Assembly (NCBI GenBank): GCA_963971535.1
Contig: OZ020598.1
Coordinates: 95,966,087 to 96,030,086 of the forward strand
DNA length: 64,000 nt
DNA from: Notolepis coatsorum
Lineage: Eukaryota > Chordata > Actinopteri > Aulopiformes > Paralepididae
Direction: 5' to 3'
In this document: positions 21,718 through 32,830 of the stretch, in pieces
How positions within the stretch are numbered: position 1 is the stretch's first letter
How the letters are laid out: the number at the start of each line of letters is the position of its first letter
Made by a program: the position numbers and the translations under genes
Notes under the pieces: generated by a model
Databases searched by the model: none
What the model was told of the DNA's origin: nothing
What the model saw: the letters and a program-made list of their open reading frames with translations, nothing else

Positions 21718-22800
21718 TTCAGAATCAGAATCAGAATCAGAATCAGAATCAGAAAGTTATTTATTGACAAGTAGTTTTCACATACAAGGAATTTGCTTTG
21801 GTCGTTTTTGGTGCAACATTAAAGGATAACTCCACTTTTTTTTTAAATTAGCTTATTTAACATCTTCCCTGGAGTTAGACAAGAAGATGCATACCTTTTT
21901 TGTCTCTGTGCGTGCATTTTAGCTTTGGGAATAGACGCTCCGTTAGCATAGCTTAGCTTCATCACTGGAAGTGGGGGAGGACAGTAGCCTTACAGTGCCT
22001 TACAGTGTATTGCAAGGTCCGACATTGACCAAACTTGATATGCATGACCTTGGTGGGCTCTAGGTCAACTCCTGAAAAGGGGGTCAATGTCAGACTTTGC
22101 AATCAAAAGTTAGGGGGCTAATAACCCTTGCCATAATTTCAGTGCGCCCCTAACTTTTGATTGCAAGGTCTGACATTGACCCCCTTTTCAGGAGTTGACC
22201 TAGAGCCCACCAAGGTCATGCATATCAAGTTTGGTCAATGTCAGACCTTGCAATACACTGTAAGGCACTGTAAGGCTACTGTCCTCCCCCACTTCCAGTG
22301 ATGAAGCTAAGCTATGCTAACGGAGCGTCTATTCCCAAAGCTAAAATGCACGCACAGAGACAAAAAAGGTATGCATCTTCTTGTCTAAGATGTTAAATAA
22401 GCTAATTTAAAAAAAAGTGGAGTTATCCTTTAACAGACAGACAATAACGGACAGATAATCAAATAAAAAGGTGAATAAAATGAAATATGAACTAATTTAA
22501 GATAGAAGCACAATAGAATAGAATAGAATTATGAAAAAAATAGGCCAGGGCTGTACAACTGTAAAATAAAGCGGTTGAATAAAATAAAATGGGATTATTA
22601 AATAAATTAAATATAAGCACATTAATATAATACATTATAAGTAAAACATTTTAATAAGAATAGGCCAGGGCTGTACAGCTGTGCAAGATGTGGCCAGGTA
22701 TATACACTAATTATAATACAAATAACAATACAGTGTTATATAACAAGTCATTATACAACAATTGTTTCTGATTGGCCATGAGGCATACTGTAGTGAATGG
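21718..22800 (-). mobile_element. LINE 3' UTR with (TTCTGA)n tail, interrupted by a TTAA element
   Basis: Plus-strand repeated AGAATC at 21720-21752 followed by GTTATTTATTGACAAGTAG marks a minus-strand LINE 3' end. Sequence continues after the palindromic insertion (22434) with two copies of ATAGGCCAGGGCTGTACA (near 22541 and 22660). No ORF remains. Confidence 0.55.
21819..22433. mobile_element. palindromic MITE flanked by TTAA
   Basis: Arms 21819-22116 and 22147-22433 are almost perfect complements: TTAAAGGATAACTCCACTT at the left and its complement at the right, around a ~30-bp loop. TTAA at both ends fits a TTAA target duplication as made by piggyBac- or Kolobok-type transposases. No coding sequence. 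The high arm identity suggests recent origin or gene conversion. Confidence 0.85.
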
Positions 22801-22816
22801 TAGTATGACATAGTAG

Positions 22817-22817
<1 letters not shown>

Positions 22818-22848
<31 letters not shown>

Positions 22849-22910
22849 TTTATAAAGCACCTTTCATACATGTCATGTAGCTCAAAGTGCTGTACACAAA
22901 TATAGGCATA
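22818..22910 (-). mobile_element. (AAGT)n plus LINE/SINE 3' tail
   Basis: Seven AAGT units (22818-22848) abut the minus-strand ending GCTTTATAAATACTT / CACTTTGAGCTACATGACAT. Same tail type as at 37750-37808 and 39905-39965. Confidence 0.65.
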
Positions 22911-23175
22911 TATAACGATAAAAGCAATAAAGTCACAGTGATCAGTTAAGATCAATGTTTTAAAAAAAAAAATAATAATAATAGTAACGTAAAAATGAAA
23001 ATAACGTAAAAACAGTCATTTGCTTACCAGTTTGGGAGAACAGGTCCGCACAAACATGTCCGCTCAGTAGCAACCGGAAGTGCACTAAACCAATGCACGT
23101 GTATGGTAGGTAGCAATGTTTAGCTCTTATAACGCTAGTGTAGTTACGTTTTTATGTTTTTATCAGTGGTCATAG

Positions 23176-23490
23176 TTGGGTCCATAGTGCTTTACCAAGT
23201 CCCATGGATCCATCAGTGGCCGTGTATTGTGTGCGTATGTACCCGTTCCCTCATGTGGTCAGTGGCCAGAGTTTGGGTCCATAGTGCTTTACCAAGTCCC
23301 ATGGACCCATCAGTGGCCGCGTCTTGTGTGAGTATGTACCCGTTCCCTCATCTAAAGAGTTTGGTCCACAAGACTTTTCCAAGCCTTACGGATCCATCAG
23401 TGGTCGTGTAGTGTGTGCGTATGTACCCGTTCCTTCATCTAAAAAGTTGGGTCCACAAGGCTTATCCTAGCCTCATGGATCCATCAGGTT
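23176..23490. repeat. tandem repeat, about 86-97 bp, nearly four copies
   Basis: TTGGGTCC starts units at 23176, 23273, about 23359 and 23447; each contains CCAAG(T/C)C, ATGGATCCATCAGTGG and GTATGTACCCGTTCC. It sits just past the stop codon of the minus-strand LINE, so it may be part of its 3' UTR. Confidence 0.8.
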
Positions 23491-23504
23491 TTTCCAAGCC
23501 ATAA

Positions 23505-24935
23505 CTATTTGTAAGCTAGACTGTATAGGTACGTTTTGAATTTTCCTTTAAAAATGTGTATAGAGCTGGCGTTTCTGATGTGTGTTGGTAGTGTGTTCCA
23601 TAGTTTTGGGGCATAGTTGGCAAATGCCATACTTCCTATCCTTTTTTGGTTTCTGGGCGTGTCTAGTAAACCTGTAGTGGATGACCGTAGCGTTCTTGAG
23701 GGCAGATAACTAACTAGGGAATTTGCTATGTATTTTGGGCCTTGCTCATTAAGAGCTTTATATGTTAGTAAAAGGACCTTAACATCAATTCTATGAGTTA
23801 TTGGAAGCCAGTGCAGAGTGGCCAGGACTGGAGTGATATGTTCTCTTCTCCTTGTATGAGTTAGTAATCGAGCTGCAGAGTTTTGGATAAGCTGAAGCTT
23901 CCCAATGGTTGCTTTGGGAAGACCAGTGAACAGTGCATTACAATAGTCAAGCCGACTTGATACAAAAGCATGAATAAGTTTCTCTGCATCCTTTTTATTT
24001 ACGAAAGGTCTTACTTTCGCTATGTTTCTTAGGTGGAAGAATGACGTTTTCATGGCCTTATTTATATGAGACTTAAAGGTCAGGTCTGAGTCCAAGATGA
24101 CACCTAGGCTTGTAACCTCAGTCTTTACATAGGATGACAGACTCCCCAGGTTTTTACACAGCACTTCCCTTTTCGCTTTTGGGCCGATCAATAGGATTTC
24201 GGTCTTGCTTTCGTTTAATTTTAGGAAGTTATTGTTCATCCACTTGTTTATTGCTAACAGACTATTTGTAATGGACTGTATGGCTGTAGTGTTATTTGGT
24301 TCTGCGGAGATATATAGTTGTGTATCATCAGCATAACTATGGAAGCATACATTGTGGTCTCGAATGATGTCCCCGAGGGGCAGCATATATAGTGAGAAGA
24401 GTAATGGACCAAGGCAGCTTCCTTGTGCGACTCCAAAATTGCTGTCATGTTCCTCGGATACATTGTCTCCAAGCTTAACATAGAACCATCTCCCCTTAAT
24501 GTATGTTATGAGCCAATTTAGTACATGATCGGAAAAGCCAACCAGTCTTTTAAGACGACTGATCAAGATATTATGGTCAATCGTATCGAACGCTGCACTA
24601 AGGTCCAATAGGACAAGAATTGAGACTTTGCCAGCATCGGAGTTTAGCCTGAGGTCGCTAACTATTTTGGTAAGGGCAGTTTCAGTGCTGTGATTTGTTC
24701 TGAAACCTGATTGTAATTCCTCCATGATGTTATTATCTTTGAGAAAGGAGTTTATTTGTACTGAGACTATCTTTTCTAATATCTTGCTGATAAATGGAAG
24801 GTTCGATATTGGCCTATAGCTTTTTAGTTCGTTTACATCTAAGTTTGTTTTCTTTAGTAGTGGTTTTACTACAGCCGTTTTAAATGCATCTGGAAAAGTA
24901 GTATAGGACAAAGCTATTACACTTTTGAGTGGCAT
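23505..24935 (-). pseudogene. 5'-truncated L2-type LINE reverse transcriptase
   Basis: A 476-codon open frame on the minus strand. RT motifs in order: LKSYRPISNLPFISKILEKI, LQSGFRTNHSTETALT, LLDLSAAFDTIDHN, VAQGSCLGPLLFSLY and catalytic YADD, then HITPVLATLHWLP and FANYAPKLWNTLP. Endonuclease and the RT N-terminus are missing; the frame begins inside the fingers region right next to a 38-bp satellite, so this is a dead-on-arrival copy. The core is free of stops. The VAQG block replaces the usual VPQG. Confidence 0.88.
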
Positions 24936-25010
24936 GTTTTATTTGTGTGGGCAGATTATCATTGGCTGCAGAACGTTCTATTCTAGAAATATATATAAGG
25001 CCAAGTGAAA

Positions 25011-27088
25011 ATGTAGCATAGTAAACTAGCTTATCTATTGTAGAGTGAAGCTGACCTATTGTAGAGTGAAGGTAGCATAGTAAACTAGCTGACCTATTGT
25101 AGAGTGAAGGTAGCATAGTAAACTAGCTGACCTATTGTAGAGTGAAGGTAGCATATAGTAAACTAGCTGACCTATTGTAGACTAAAGGTAGCATAGTAAA
25201 CTAGCTGACCTATTGTAGACTAAAGGTAGCATAGTAAACTAGCTTATCTATTGTAGAGTGAAGCTGACCTATTGTAGAGTGAAGGTAGCATAGTAAACTA
25301 GCTGACCTATTGTAGACTAAAGGTAGCATAGTAAACTAGCTGACCTATTGTAGACTAAAGGTAGCATAGTAAACTAGCTGACCTATTGTAGACTAAAGGT
25401 AGCATAGTAAACTAGCTGACCTATTGTAGACTAAAGGTAGCATAGTAAACTAGCTGACCTATTGTAGACTAAAGGTAGCATAGTAAACTAGCTGACCTAT
25501 TGTAGACTAAAGGTAGCATAGTAAACTAGCTGACCTATTGTAGACAAAAGGTAGCATAGTAAACTAGCTGACCTATTGTAGACTAAACCTAGCATGTAAA
25601 CTAGCTGACCTATTGTAGACTAAATGTAGCATAGTAAACTAGCTGACCTAATGTAGACTAAATGTAGCATTGTAAACTAGCTGACCTATTGTAGACTAAA
25701 CCTAGCATAGTAAACTAGCTGACCTATTGTAGACTAAAGGTAGCATAGTAAACTAGCTGACCTATTGTAGACTAAAGGTAGCATAGTAAACTAGCTGACC
25801 TATTGTAGACTAAACCTAGCATAGTAAACTAGCTGACCTATTGTAGACTAAATGTAGCATAGTAAACTAGCTGACCTATTGTAGACTAAATGTAGCATTG
25901 TAAACTAGCTTATCTATTGTAGAGTGAAGCTGACCTATTGTAGACTAAAGATGGCATAGTAAACTAGCTTATCTATTGTAGAGTAAAGGTAGCATAGTAA
26001 ACTAGCTGACCTATTGTAGACTAAAGGTAGCATTGTAAACTAGCTGACCTATTGTAGACTAAAGGTAGCATTGTAAACTAGCTGACCTATTGTAGACTAA
26101 AGGTAGCATAGTAAACTAGCTGACCTATTGTAGACTAAAGGTAGCATCGTAAACTAGCTTACCGAATGTAGACTAAAGGTAGCATAGTAAACTAGCTGAC
26201 CTATTGTAGACTAAAGGTAGCATAGTAAACTAGCTGACCTATTGTAGACTAAAGGTAGCATAGTTAACTAGCTGACCTATTGTAGACTAAAGGTAGCATA
26301 GTAAACTAGCTGACCTATTGTAGACTAAAGGTAGCATAGTAAACTAGCTGACCTATTGTAGACTAAAGGTAGCATAGTAAACTAGCTGACCTATTGTAGA
26401 CAAAAGGTAGCATAGTAAACTAGCTGACCTATTGTAGACTAAACCTAGCATGTAAACTAGCTGACCTATTGTAGACTAAATGTAGCATAGTAAACTAGCT
26501 GACCTAATGTAGACTAAATGTAGCATTGTAAACTAGCTGACCTATTGTAGACTAAACCTAGCATAGTAAACTAGCTGACCTATTGTAGACTAAAGGTAGC
26601 ATAGTAAACTAGCTGACCTATTGTAGACTAAAGGTAGCATAGTAAACTAGCTGACCTATTGTAGACTAAACCTAGCATAGTAAACTAGCTGACCTATTGT
26701 AGACAAAATGTAGCATAGTAAACTAGCTGACCTATTGTAGACTAAATGTAGCATTGTAAACTAGCTTATCTATTGTAGAGTGAAGCTGACCTATTGTAGA
26801 CTAAAGGTAGCATAGTAAACTAGCTTATCTATTGTAGAGTAAAGGTAGCATAGTAAACTAGCTGACCTATTGTAGACTAAAGGTAGCATTGTAAACTAGC
26901 TGACCTATTGTAGACTAAAGGTAGCATTGTAAACTAGCTGACCTATTGTAGACTAAAGGTAGCATAGTAAACTAGCTGACCTATTGTAGACTAAAGGTAG
27001 CATCGTAAACTAGCTTACCGAATGTAGACTAAAGGTAGCATAGTAAACTAGCTGACCTATTGTAGACTAAAGGTACCATAGTAAACGA
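25011..27088. repeat. 38-bp satellite with 856-bp higher-order repeat
   Basis: The monomer CTGACCTATTGTAGACTAAA...GTAGCATAGTAAACTAG is 38 bp and present about 55 times. Variant monomers (ACCTAGCATG, GACAAAAGG, TTACCGAATG, TTATCTATTGTAGAGTGAAG) recur at a fixed 856-bp offset, for example 25543/26399 and 26159/27015. That defines two adjacent higher-order copies. There is no coding potential. Confidence 0.95.
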
Positions 27089-27089
27089 G

Positions 27090-27500
27090 TGGACTAGTGA
27101 ACAAAAGCACTCTGTAACCTGTGGATGCCACCGAAGTTCCCTTGACGTCTCGCCCACTTGTTCATTCCACCAGCAGCCCTGAGTCATCCATTGTTTCGCT
27201 TTCCTCCTCGCCCTGTTTGGAGAACATTGGTTTGCGTCTGCTGCAGGTCCCAGACAGGGGCGGGAACACTTTATCTTATATCAGGCAAACAACGTCTCCA
27301 CTCCTAGGTGATGTTTGGGGGATGAAGAAGTGCCTCCTGATGTAAATCAAGTGCACTTAGAGTAAATCAAATATAGAACTGTATACTGTGCATGGGGAAT
27401 ATATCAAATTCAATCACTGAATCGGTGTTTGTAGCAGATGTACATTTTCTGAGAGATGGTGGACACGATATGAACTTTTCTTTTCTTTTATTTAAATGTT
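27090..27500. other. unassigned sequence ending in a G run
   Basis: A short frame at 27121-27345 has no recognisable domain. A homopolymer of about 17 G lies at 27508-27525. Confidence 0.3.
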
Positions 27501-27529
27501 TTAAAGTTGGGGGGGGGGGGGGGGTGGTT

Positions 27530-27870
27530 CAAGATTCAAGATTCAAGATAGTTTATTGTCATATGCACGGTTAAACAGACAGTTTGCCATACAATGAAAA
27601 TCTTACTTTGCTAGTCCACCCTTCACACAAAATCACACAATACTTAACTTAAACATATTTAAATACAAGCGAGTGCTAGAAAATAAGGTAAAATAGATAA
27701 AATATATATATACAAGGCACAGTGAGTTACATTGCACGTTCCGATCAGTATTTACATGTGAATGGAGGTGACAGTGGGTCACAGCACCAGTTAAAGTGAC
27801 TTTAGTGATTCATAGTTCAGGGGGAAAGGGTGTGACAGTGTGTTCACAGCAGTAATCAGGTCAGTGTCTG
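27530..27870 (-). mobile_element. LINE 3' end with (CTTGAAT)n tail
   Basis: Plus-strand TTCAAGATTCAAGATTCAAG then GATAGTTTATTGTCATATGC is a typical minus-strand LINE 3' terminus. The rest is noncoding UTR-like sequence. Confidence 0.55.
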
Positions 27871-27879
27871 CCGAGAAGG

Positions 27880-29340
27880 TGTGTGTGTGTGGGGGGGGGG
27901 GTTGACACTGTGACTCATGTTACAGGTGATATATGGTTCAATTAGGCATGCATTGGTCATGGGACGGGGTTGCACTCCGTGCAGAGTAAGATTTGAGGAG
28001 AAGCGCGTGCACACAGGAATGCGTTGCCCTCGCCATCTCGCACACCCACCTGGGCTACTTTGCATATCAATAGCGCCGGTCGTCAGGTGTGTTAAATACG
28101 TTCTCAGGTATATTCACACCTAACTTGTGAATGATATGTGTTACATTCCATTCGTAGAGGCAATTAGGCACTGTCTTTAGTCTGTGCTCAAGCGAGGGGA
28201 CATTTATGCGCATGCACGGGAGCGCGCGTGCACGTGGCGCCATTAGCGTGTGTGCAATCACAGTTGATATCAGGAACGCACCGCTGGGTTCAATGGTATT
28301 TGATTGTTTAATTTTGATTGTTTGGAACAAGAACCATGTAGACTCAAACTACGTGGAATAAAAACATCATGTCACAAATGTGGTACTCAACCGTTTCATT
28401 GCATGCTTATTTGGGAGTTGGCGAGTGGGGGGGCGTGGGGTTCGCTGGTTTCCTCGTGGTGGCGATGTCGCCGGGACCGGGGGAGATGGGGCGGCACGCG
28501 GGCGTGGCATCCCGTCGCCGTGCATGTCGGTGTGAGTTCATTGTTTGTAGCGTTATGTCTTAACCATTAAGTAAATGTTAAAACCAACCTTAACTATAAT
28601 CATAGTTAGATAGTGGTGAGAGCACTCGCCCCACGACTGCAATGACTGTGGATACTTCTATGTAAATAATATTACTTATGGCTATAAAAATAACATACAT
28701 TATGTACCTGTTTTCCTGTGGTGGATTAGTACTTTATTTACGCTTTCTGATGAGATCATGTTGCAGATTAAAACAATGCATCTGAAAAAATGTCCTCTCC
28801 CACAATAACTACACTGGGCACTCGAGTCTCAACTAGGAGTTGCTTAGCGACAAAACAGTGTCAGACCGCGCTTGTACTGCACGGCTCCTATAGGTGCGAA
28901 CGTGTGTGACTTTGTGTGTAGCAGTGTGTTGCTGGACAAGACTATAGATGCTCAGTGAATCGTCCCTGAGTAAATAAAGGTACAACAAAATGGACCAGGA
29001 CACTGAGATCAGTGCCAATAAATCCCGCTGACCCATTAAGTTATCCACCATTGAGTTTCTCTATTTCGCCGGTCGGACCAACATTGGCTCCTCGCTGAGC
29101 ATTCCGACTGTCCCACACCAGATTTATAGGTCCATTTTAGAAACTGTTGAATCACTTTTTTCCCACCAGATAACAGAAACACACCTAAAGTAAATCACAC
29201 GGACGACAGCACATAACTGTTTTCCTGTATTTTTGGAGGGGGACTGTCTGCCGAGAGTACTCTGTGACCTTCAGGTGAGCCGGAGAAGACAGATAAACAC
29301 AGACAGTATACCGTTTAACCCTTCTGGACCACTGTTATAA
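27880..29340. other. unassigned sequence
   Basis: About 1.4 kb without a domain-bearing ORF or recognised repeat. A GC-rich patch is at about 28430-28520. It could be unique host DNA. Confidence 0.3.
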
Positions 29341-29344
29341 AATT

Positions 29345-29652
29345 TTTTTACTTTAAGTTTAAGTATATAAGTAAATGTTTTACCCAGGGACAGTGCACAT
29401 TAATGAACATCTTCAGTTACCACATCAATGTAAATGTGCCAGAATGACCTAATGAGCTAGTTTCCATCTGTAGTCCCTGTCTACCACGCATGTATCTATG
29501 GTGTGGGAGGAAACCAGAAGACCCAGAGGAAACCCATGTGAACACGGGGAGAACATGCAAACTCCACACAGAAAGGCCCCCTGCTGGGGTTCGAACTCAG
29601 GACCTTCTTTCTGTGAGGCAGCAGTGCTAACCACTGAGCCACCGTGCCGCCT
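29345..29652 (-). mobile_element. DANA/Mermaid-type SINE
   Basis: The minus strand starts GGCGGCACGGTGGCTCAGTG (A box) and has GAGTTCGAACCCC (B box) near 29590. The conserved TGTGGAGTTTGCATGTTCTC and GGTTTCCTCCCACACCATAG blocks follow, then a LINE-like 3' part (GTGCACTGTCCCTGGG). Confidence 0.85.
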
Positions 29653-29659
29653 TTTTTGC

Positions 29660-30110
29660 ATCGACAATATATCACATCAGTGTCAAGCAATGCCACCATC
29701 ACATCGATGTCAATCAATGTCATTTCATTGCCTTTAAATGTCTGTAAATCTTCAACTCTATTCCGGTGTTCTCGCACTATGCAACGGGTCAACCCGGGTA
29801 CAGGACAAGGGACCTTGTGTTACAACTTGAACTTGAATGAATTCAACCCAAAATCTAAACTCTGGAAAAAGGAAGACTTCCACACAAACACTGAAGATGC
29901 TGTTGGAGTGAGTATACTGATGTTTGAAGCGGTCATATTTTTAGCAGCTGTGTTCTTCTTTCCTCATCTCGTTACTGACGTTGAAACAGCGTAGAAACAA
30001 CATTGGTCTAAAGGTCATTCTGACCCCTTTGTGGGCCGTTGTTTACAACGCTAATGGACGATGCTGGGCATGGTCCATTATTTGCATCTTCTGTATATCT
30101 TCCTCGTGGC
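29660..30110. other. unassigned sequence
   Basis: An ORF at 29644-29994 begins inside the SINE edge and has no domain. Confidence 0.3.
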
Positions 30111-30198
30111 ACGCTGGACCAATACTGTAACGGCCCACAGTATAGCAGACAATAACCCAACAGCAACGACACCGACAGTTCAGATGTGGCAGATACAG

Positions 30199-30345
30199 TT
30201 TAATGAGTAAGCATTGTCAATACCAGAATATCAGTCCATGTGGCAAACAAATCCAGTAAGGGAGCAGGCAGGAACAGTTTAATGAGTAAGCAGGGGTCAA
30301 TACCAGAATATCAGTCCATGTGGCAAACAAATCCAATAAGGAGCA
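30199..30345. repeat. 78-bp direct duplication
   Basis: CAGTTTAATGAGTAAGCA...ATCCARTAAGG is present at about 30199 and 30277. It lies inside a longer repeat-like stretch (about 30115-30650) with AACAGGCAGGATG-type words common in fish repeats. Superfamily not determined. Confidence 0.7.
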
Positions 30346-30924
30346 GGCAGGAGGAGAAGTCCGAAATTCTGAATCCAACAGGGAAGGTCAAAGCAGAAAC
30401 AGGCAGGATGTATCAGAATAGCAGAACGCTGGATAGCTAGGTAAGACACTTAGACAATCTGGCAGGGAGCAAGGGAAATTAACAGGTGTAAATACTGAGG
30501 GGCTGATTAGCTAATGAGGGGCAGGTGTGTGTGTGAGTGGAGCAGGCCAGGTGTATGTGATCAGCAGGTGATGCAGGAGGGAGTGTCCAGGTCTGAAACA
30601 ACAGGAGAGTTAATAACAGAAAACAAAGAGCATATTAAAGCTTGACTGAAGTTGTGACAAATACAGTATATGAGACAACTCACTTCCTCCTCCTCCAGCC
30701 TGTACACTACATGCTGCTAAAACATCAAAGCTGCAGTAGATATCCAACAGATATAGACCAAGCTAAGCTCTGCGTCAGTTTTCAAGCCCATGCACGCGCA
30801 ATAAAGGTTTTCCACAGGCACCAGCATCTTTAAGCTCATGACCTCTGATCACCTTTTGGCCGAGAACAACAGCTCCCTGCAGACATTCTTCCGGGGTCGC
30901 ATCGGAAAACTAGGACCACAATCA

Positions 30925-31095
30925 CTGGTAACACAACACTAATGGCAATGCAACGCTGATGGCAACGTGACGCTGATAGCAATGCAACGCTGATGCCAAT
31001 GCAATGCTGATGGCAATGCAACACTGATTGTAACGCTGATGGCAACACAACGCTGATGACAACACAACGCTGATGGCAACACAATGCTGATGACA
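30925..31095. repeat. TGATGGCAAC minisatellite, left part
   Basis: Imperfect 9-15 bp units on the theme CTGATGGCAACRCAACG. It is continuous in theme with 31867-32022, on the other side of the inserted LINE. Confidence 0.85.
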
Positions 31096-31097
31096 AG

Positions 31098-31866
31098 TTC
31101 AAGTTTCACGTTGCAAGTTTCTTTATTAGTCGTCATACAGAAGTACAGAATACTTTTATACAAAATGCTTCTTTCTGTTACGCTCCAGAGACTGTGCTAG
31201 ACAAAAATAGTATAAGTATAAAATAAGTATAGCAAGTATAAAATAGAAGTCAAGTACATAGACAAAAGTGTTCAGTATATACATACAGTATATACAATGC
31301 TCTATGTAGAGTAGAAGTAACCGAGTTACCATACAATATACTATATAGTGCAAAGCAGAAATGGGATGAGGTACAATTTAGGTACAATTTACAGTAAGGT
31401 GTAATGAGGTATGGGTTGTAGTGCAAATTATTTACCAATAAATATAAAGTGTGTTTAGGTGTTCTAAAGTGGGTGCTGCAGTGAGTTGTTTGTTTTAAAG
31501 TGAGTGTGTGCGTGTGGATGTGTGTGCTGTGAGTGCATTTGATGGTTGTTACATAGTGTTATTGTCATTTAGCATTCTGATGGCCTGAGGATAGAAGCTT
31601 CTTCTGAGTCTCTCTGTGCTTGCCATGAGACTCCGGTATCGCTTGCCTGACCGCAGCAGTTCAAAGAGGCAGTTGTTTGGGTGGTTGGAGTCTTTGATAA
31701 TTCTCTTAGCCTTACCCATGCACCGCTTGTTGTAAATGTCCTGGAGAGTGGGAAGCCCCCCTCCAATTGTGCGTTCGGCTGAACGGGCCACTCTCTGTAG
31801 TCTGCTACGGTCTTGTGCGGTGCCATTCCCAAACCAGGAGGTGATATTGCCAGTCAGGATGCTCTC
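31098..31866 (-). mobile_element. Rex1-like LINE 3' fragment inserted in the minisatellite
   Basis: Minus strand. The 3' end is at about 31098 (plus-strand CAAGTTTCACGTTGCAAGTT followed by TCTTTATTAGTCGTCATACA). The RT C-terminus is encoded near 31866-31549. Minisatellite of the same orientation lies on both sides, so this is a genuine insertion. Confidence 0.8.
31549..31866 (-). pseudogene. Rex1-like LINE RT C-terminus
   Basis: Encodes ESILTGNITSWFGNGTAQDR, LPTLQDIYNKRCMGKAKRII, KDSNHPNNCLFELLRSGKRY and LRRSFYPQAIRMLN before the stop at 31549. This is the conserved terminal block of Rex1/Babar-type (CR1-group) LINEs. The catalytic RT and endonuclease are absent. The upstream part of the open frame (to 32067) merely translates the minisatellite. 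Confidence 0.82.
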
Positions 31867-32022
31867 TATTGCAATGCTGATGGCAACGCTGATGGCAACA
31901 CAACGCTGATGGCAACACAACGCTGATGGCAACACAATGCTGATGGGAACACAACACTGATGACAATGCAACGCTGATGGCAACGCACCAGTGATGGCAA
32001 TGCTGATGACAATGTGATGCTG
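31867..32022. repeat. TGATGGCAAC minisatellite, right part
   Basis: Same motif as 30925-31095. Its end, about 31978-32022, matches 37145-37187 in the large inverted repeat almost exactly. Confidence 0.85.
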
Positions 32023-32039
32023 TAGAAAGTGCAGACATA

Positions 32040-32830
32040 AGAATAGCCATAAAATAAGTAAGTACAATTGTTACGCACCCCAGTAGGGAGACACAACACA
32101 AGGCCACAGACAGGGTAGGTGAGGGTGCAGTGACACAAAACTCAAGAGACAATTTGCAAAATAATAATATTTTTTACAAAACACAAATCAGCAACACAGA
32201 GAGCAAGGAGGACTTACCAGTGAGCACCAAATGAAATATCAAAAGCAAATTAAAGCCCACCCCCCCTTACAGGCACGGACGCCCAAAGGTACAGGTGGCG
32301 GTGCTCACTTCTAAGGCTGGTGTCTTTAACAGTAGGTCACCTACGTGATGCAAAATGTAGACCCAGGGTATCTTCCTGTCCTCAATGTCCCTCTGTGCGA
32401 AACAACAGATTAATACCAAAGAAAAACAATCACCATAGGCTGGGTGATACAAGAGAACAAATGTTAACAGAAATGTGCAAATACCAAACTATAATTACTT
32501 AAACACAACACTATACCACACTAATGCCAAAAAGGCCACAGCTCTACAGAACACACAAATAGCACAGACCTAAACTAAACTCCTAAACTAACTAACAGCA
32601 CAAAGTGCCAGAGCCTTCACCAGCTCTATACCAAAGACACACAAAGAGCTCCCACACAGACCAAGTATAGTTACCACACCACAACCAAACGAACCAGGGA
32701 GCTCACTAACACTGAAACAAAATGGGTATATGAAGGGAGAGAGAATGTTGATTGCAGAATCAGCTTCACCTGCCGTTGCACTGGGGTGAGTTGCTGATTG
32801 ACCAGCTGCTGCAACTGGGACTGGAACGGT
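32040..32830. other. unassigned sequence
   Basis: A-rich, no domain-bearing ORF. The first words (GCACCCCAGTAGGGAGACAC) look repeat-like, but no ends were found. Confidence 0.25.
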
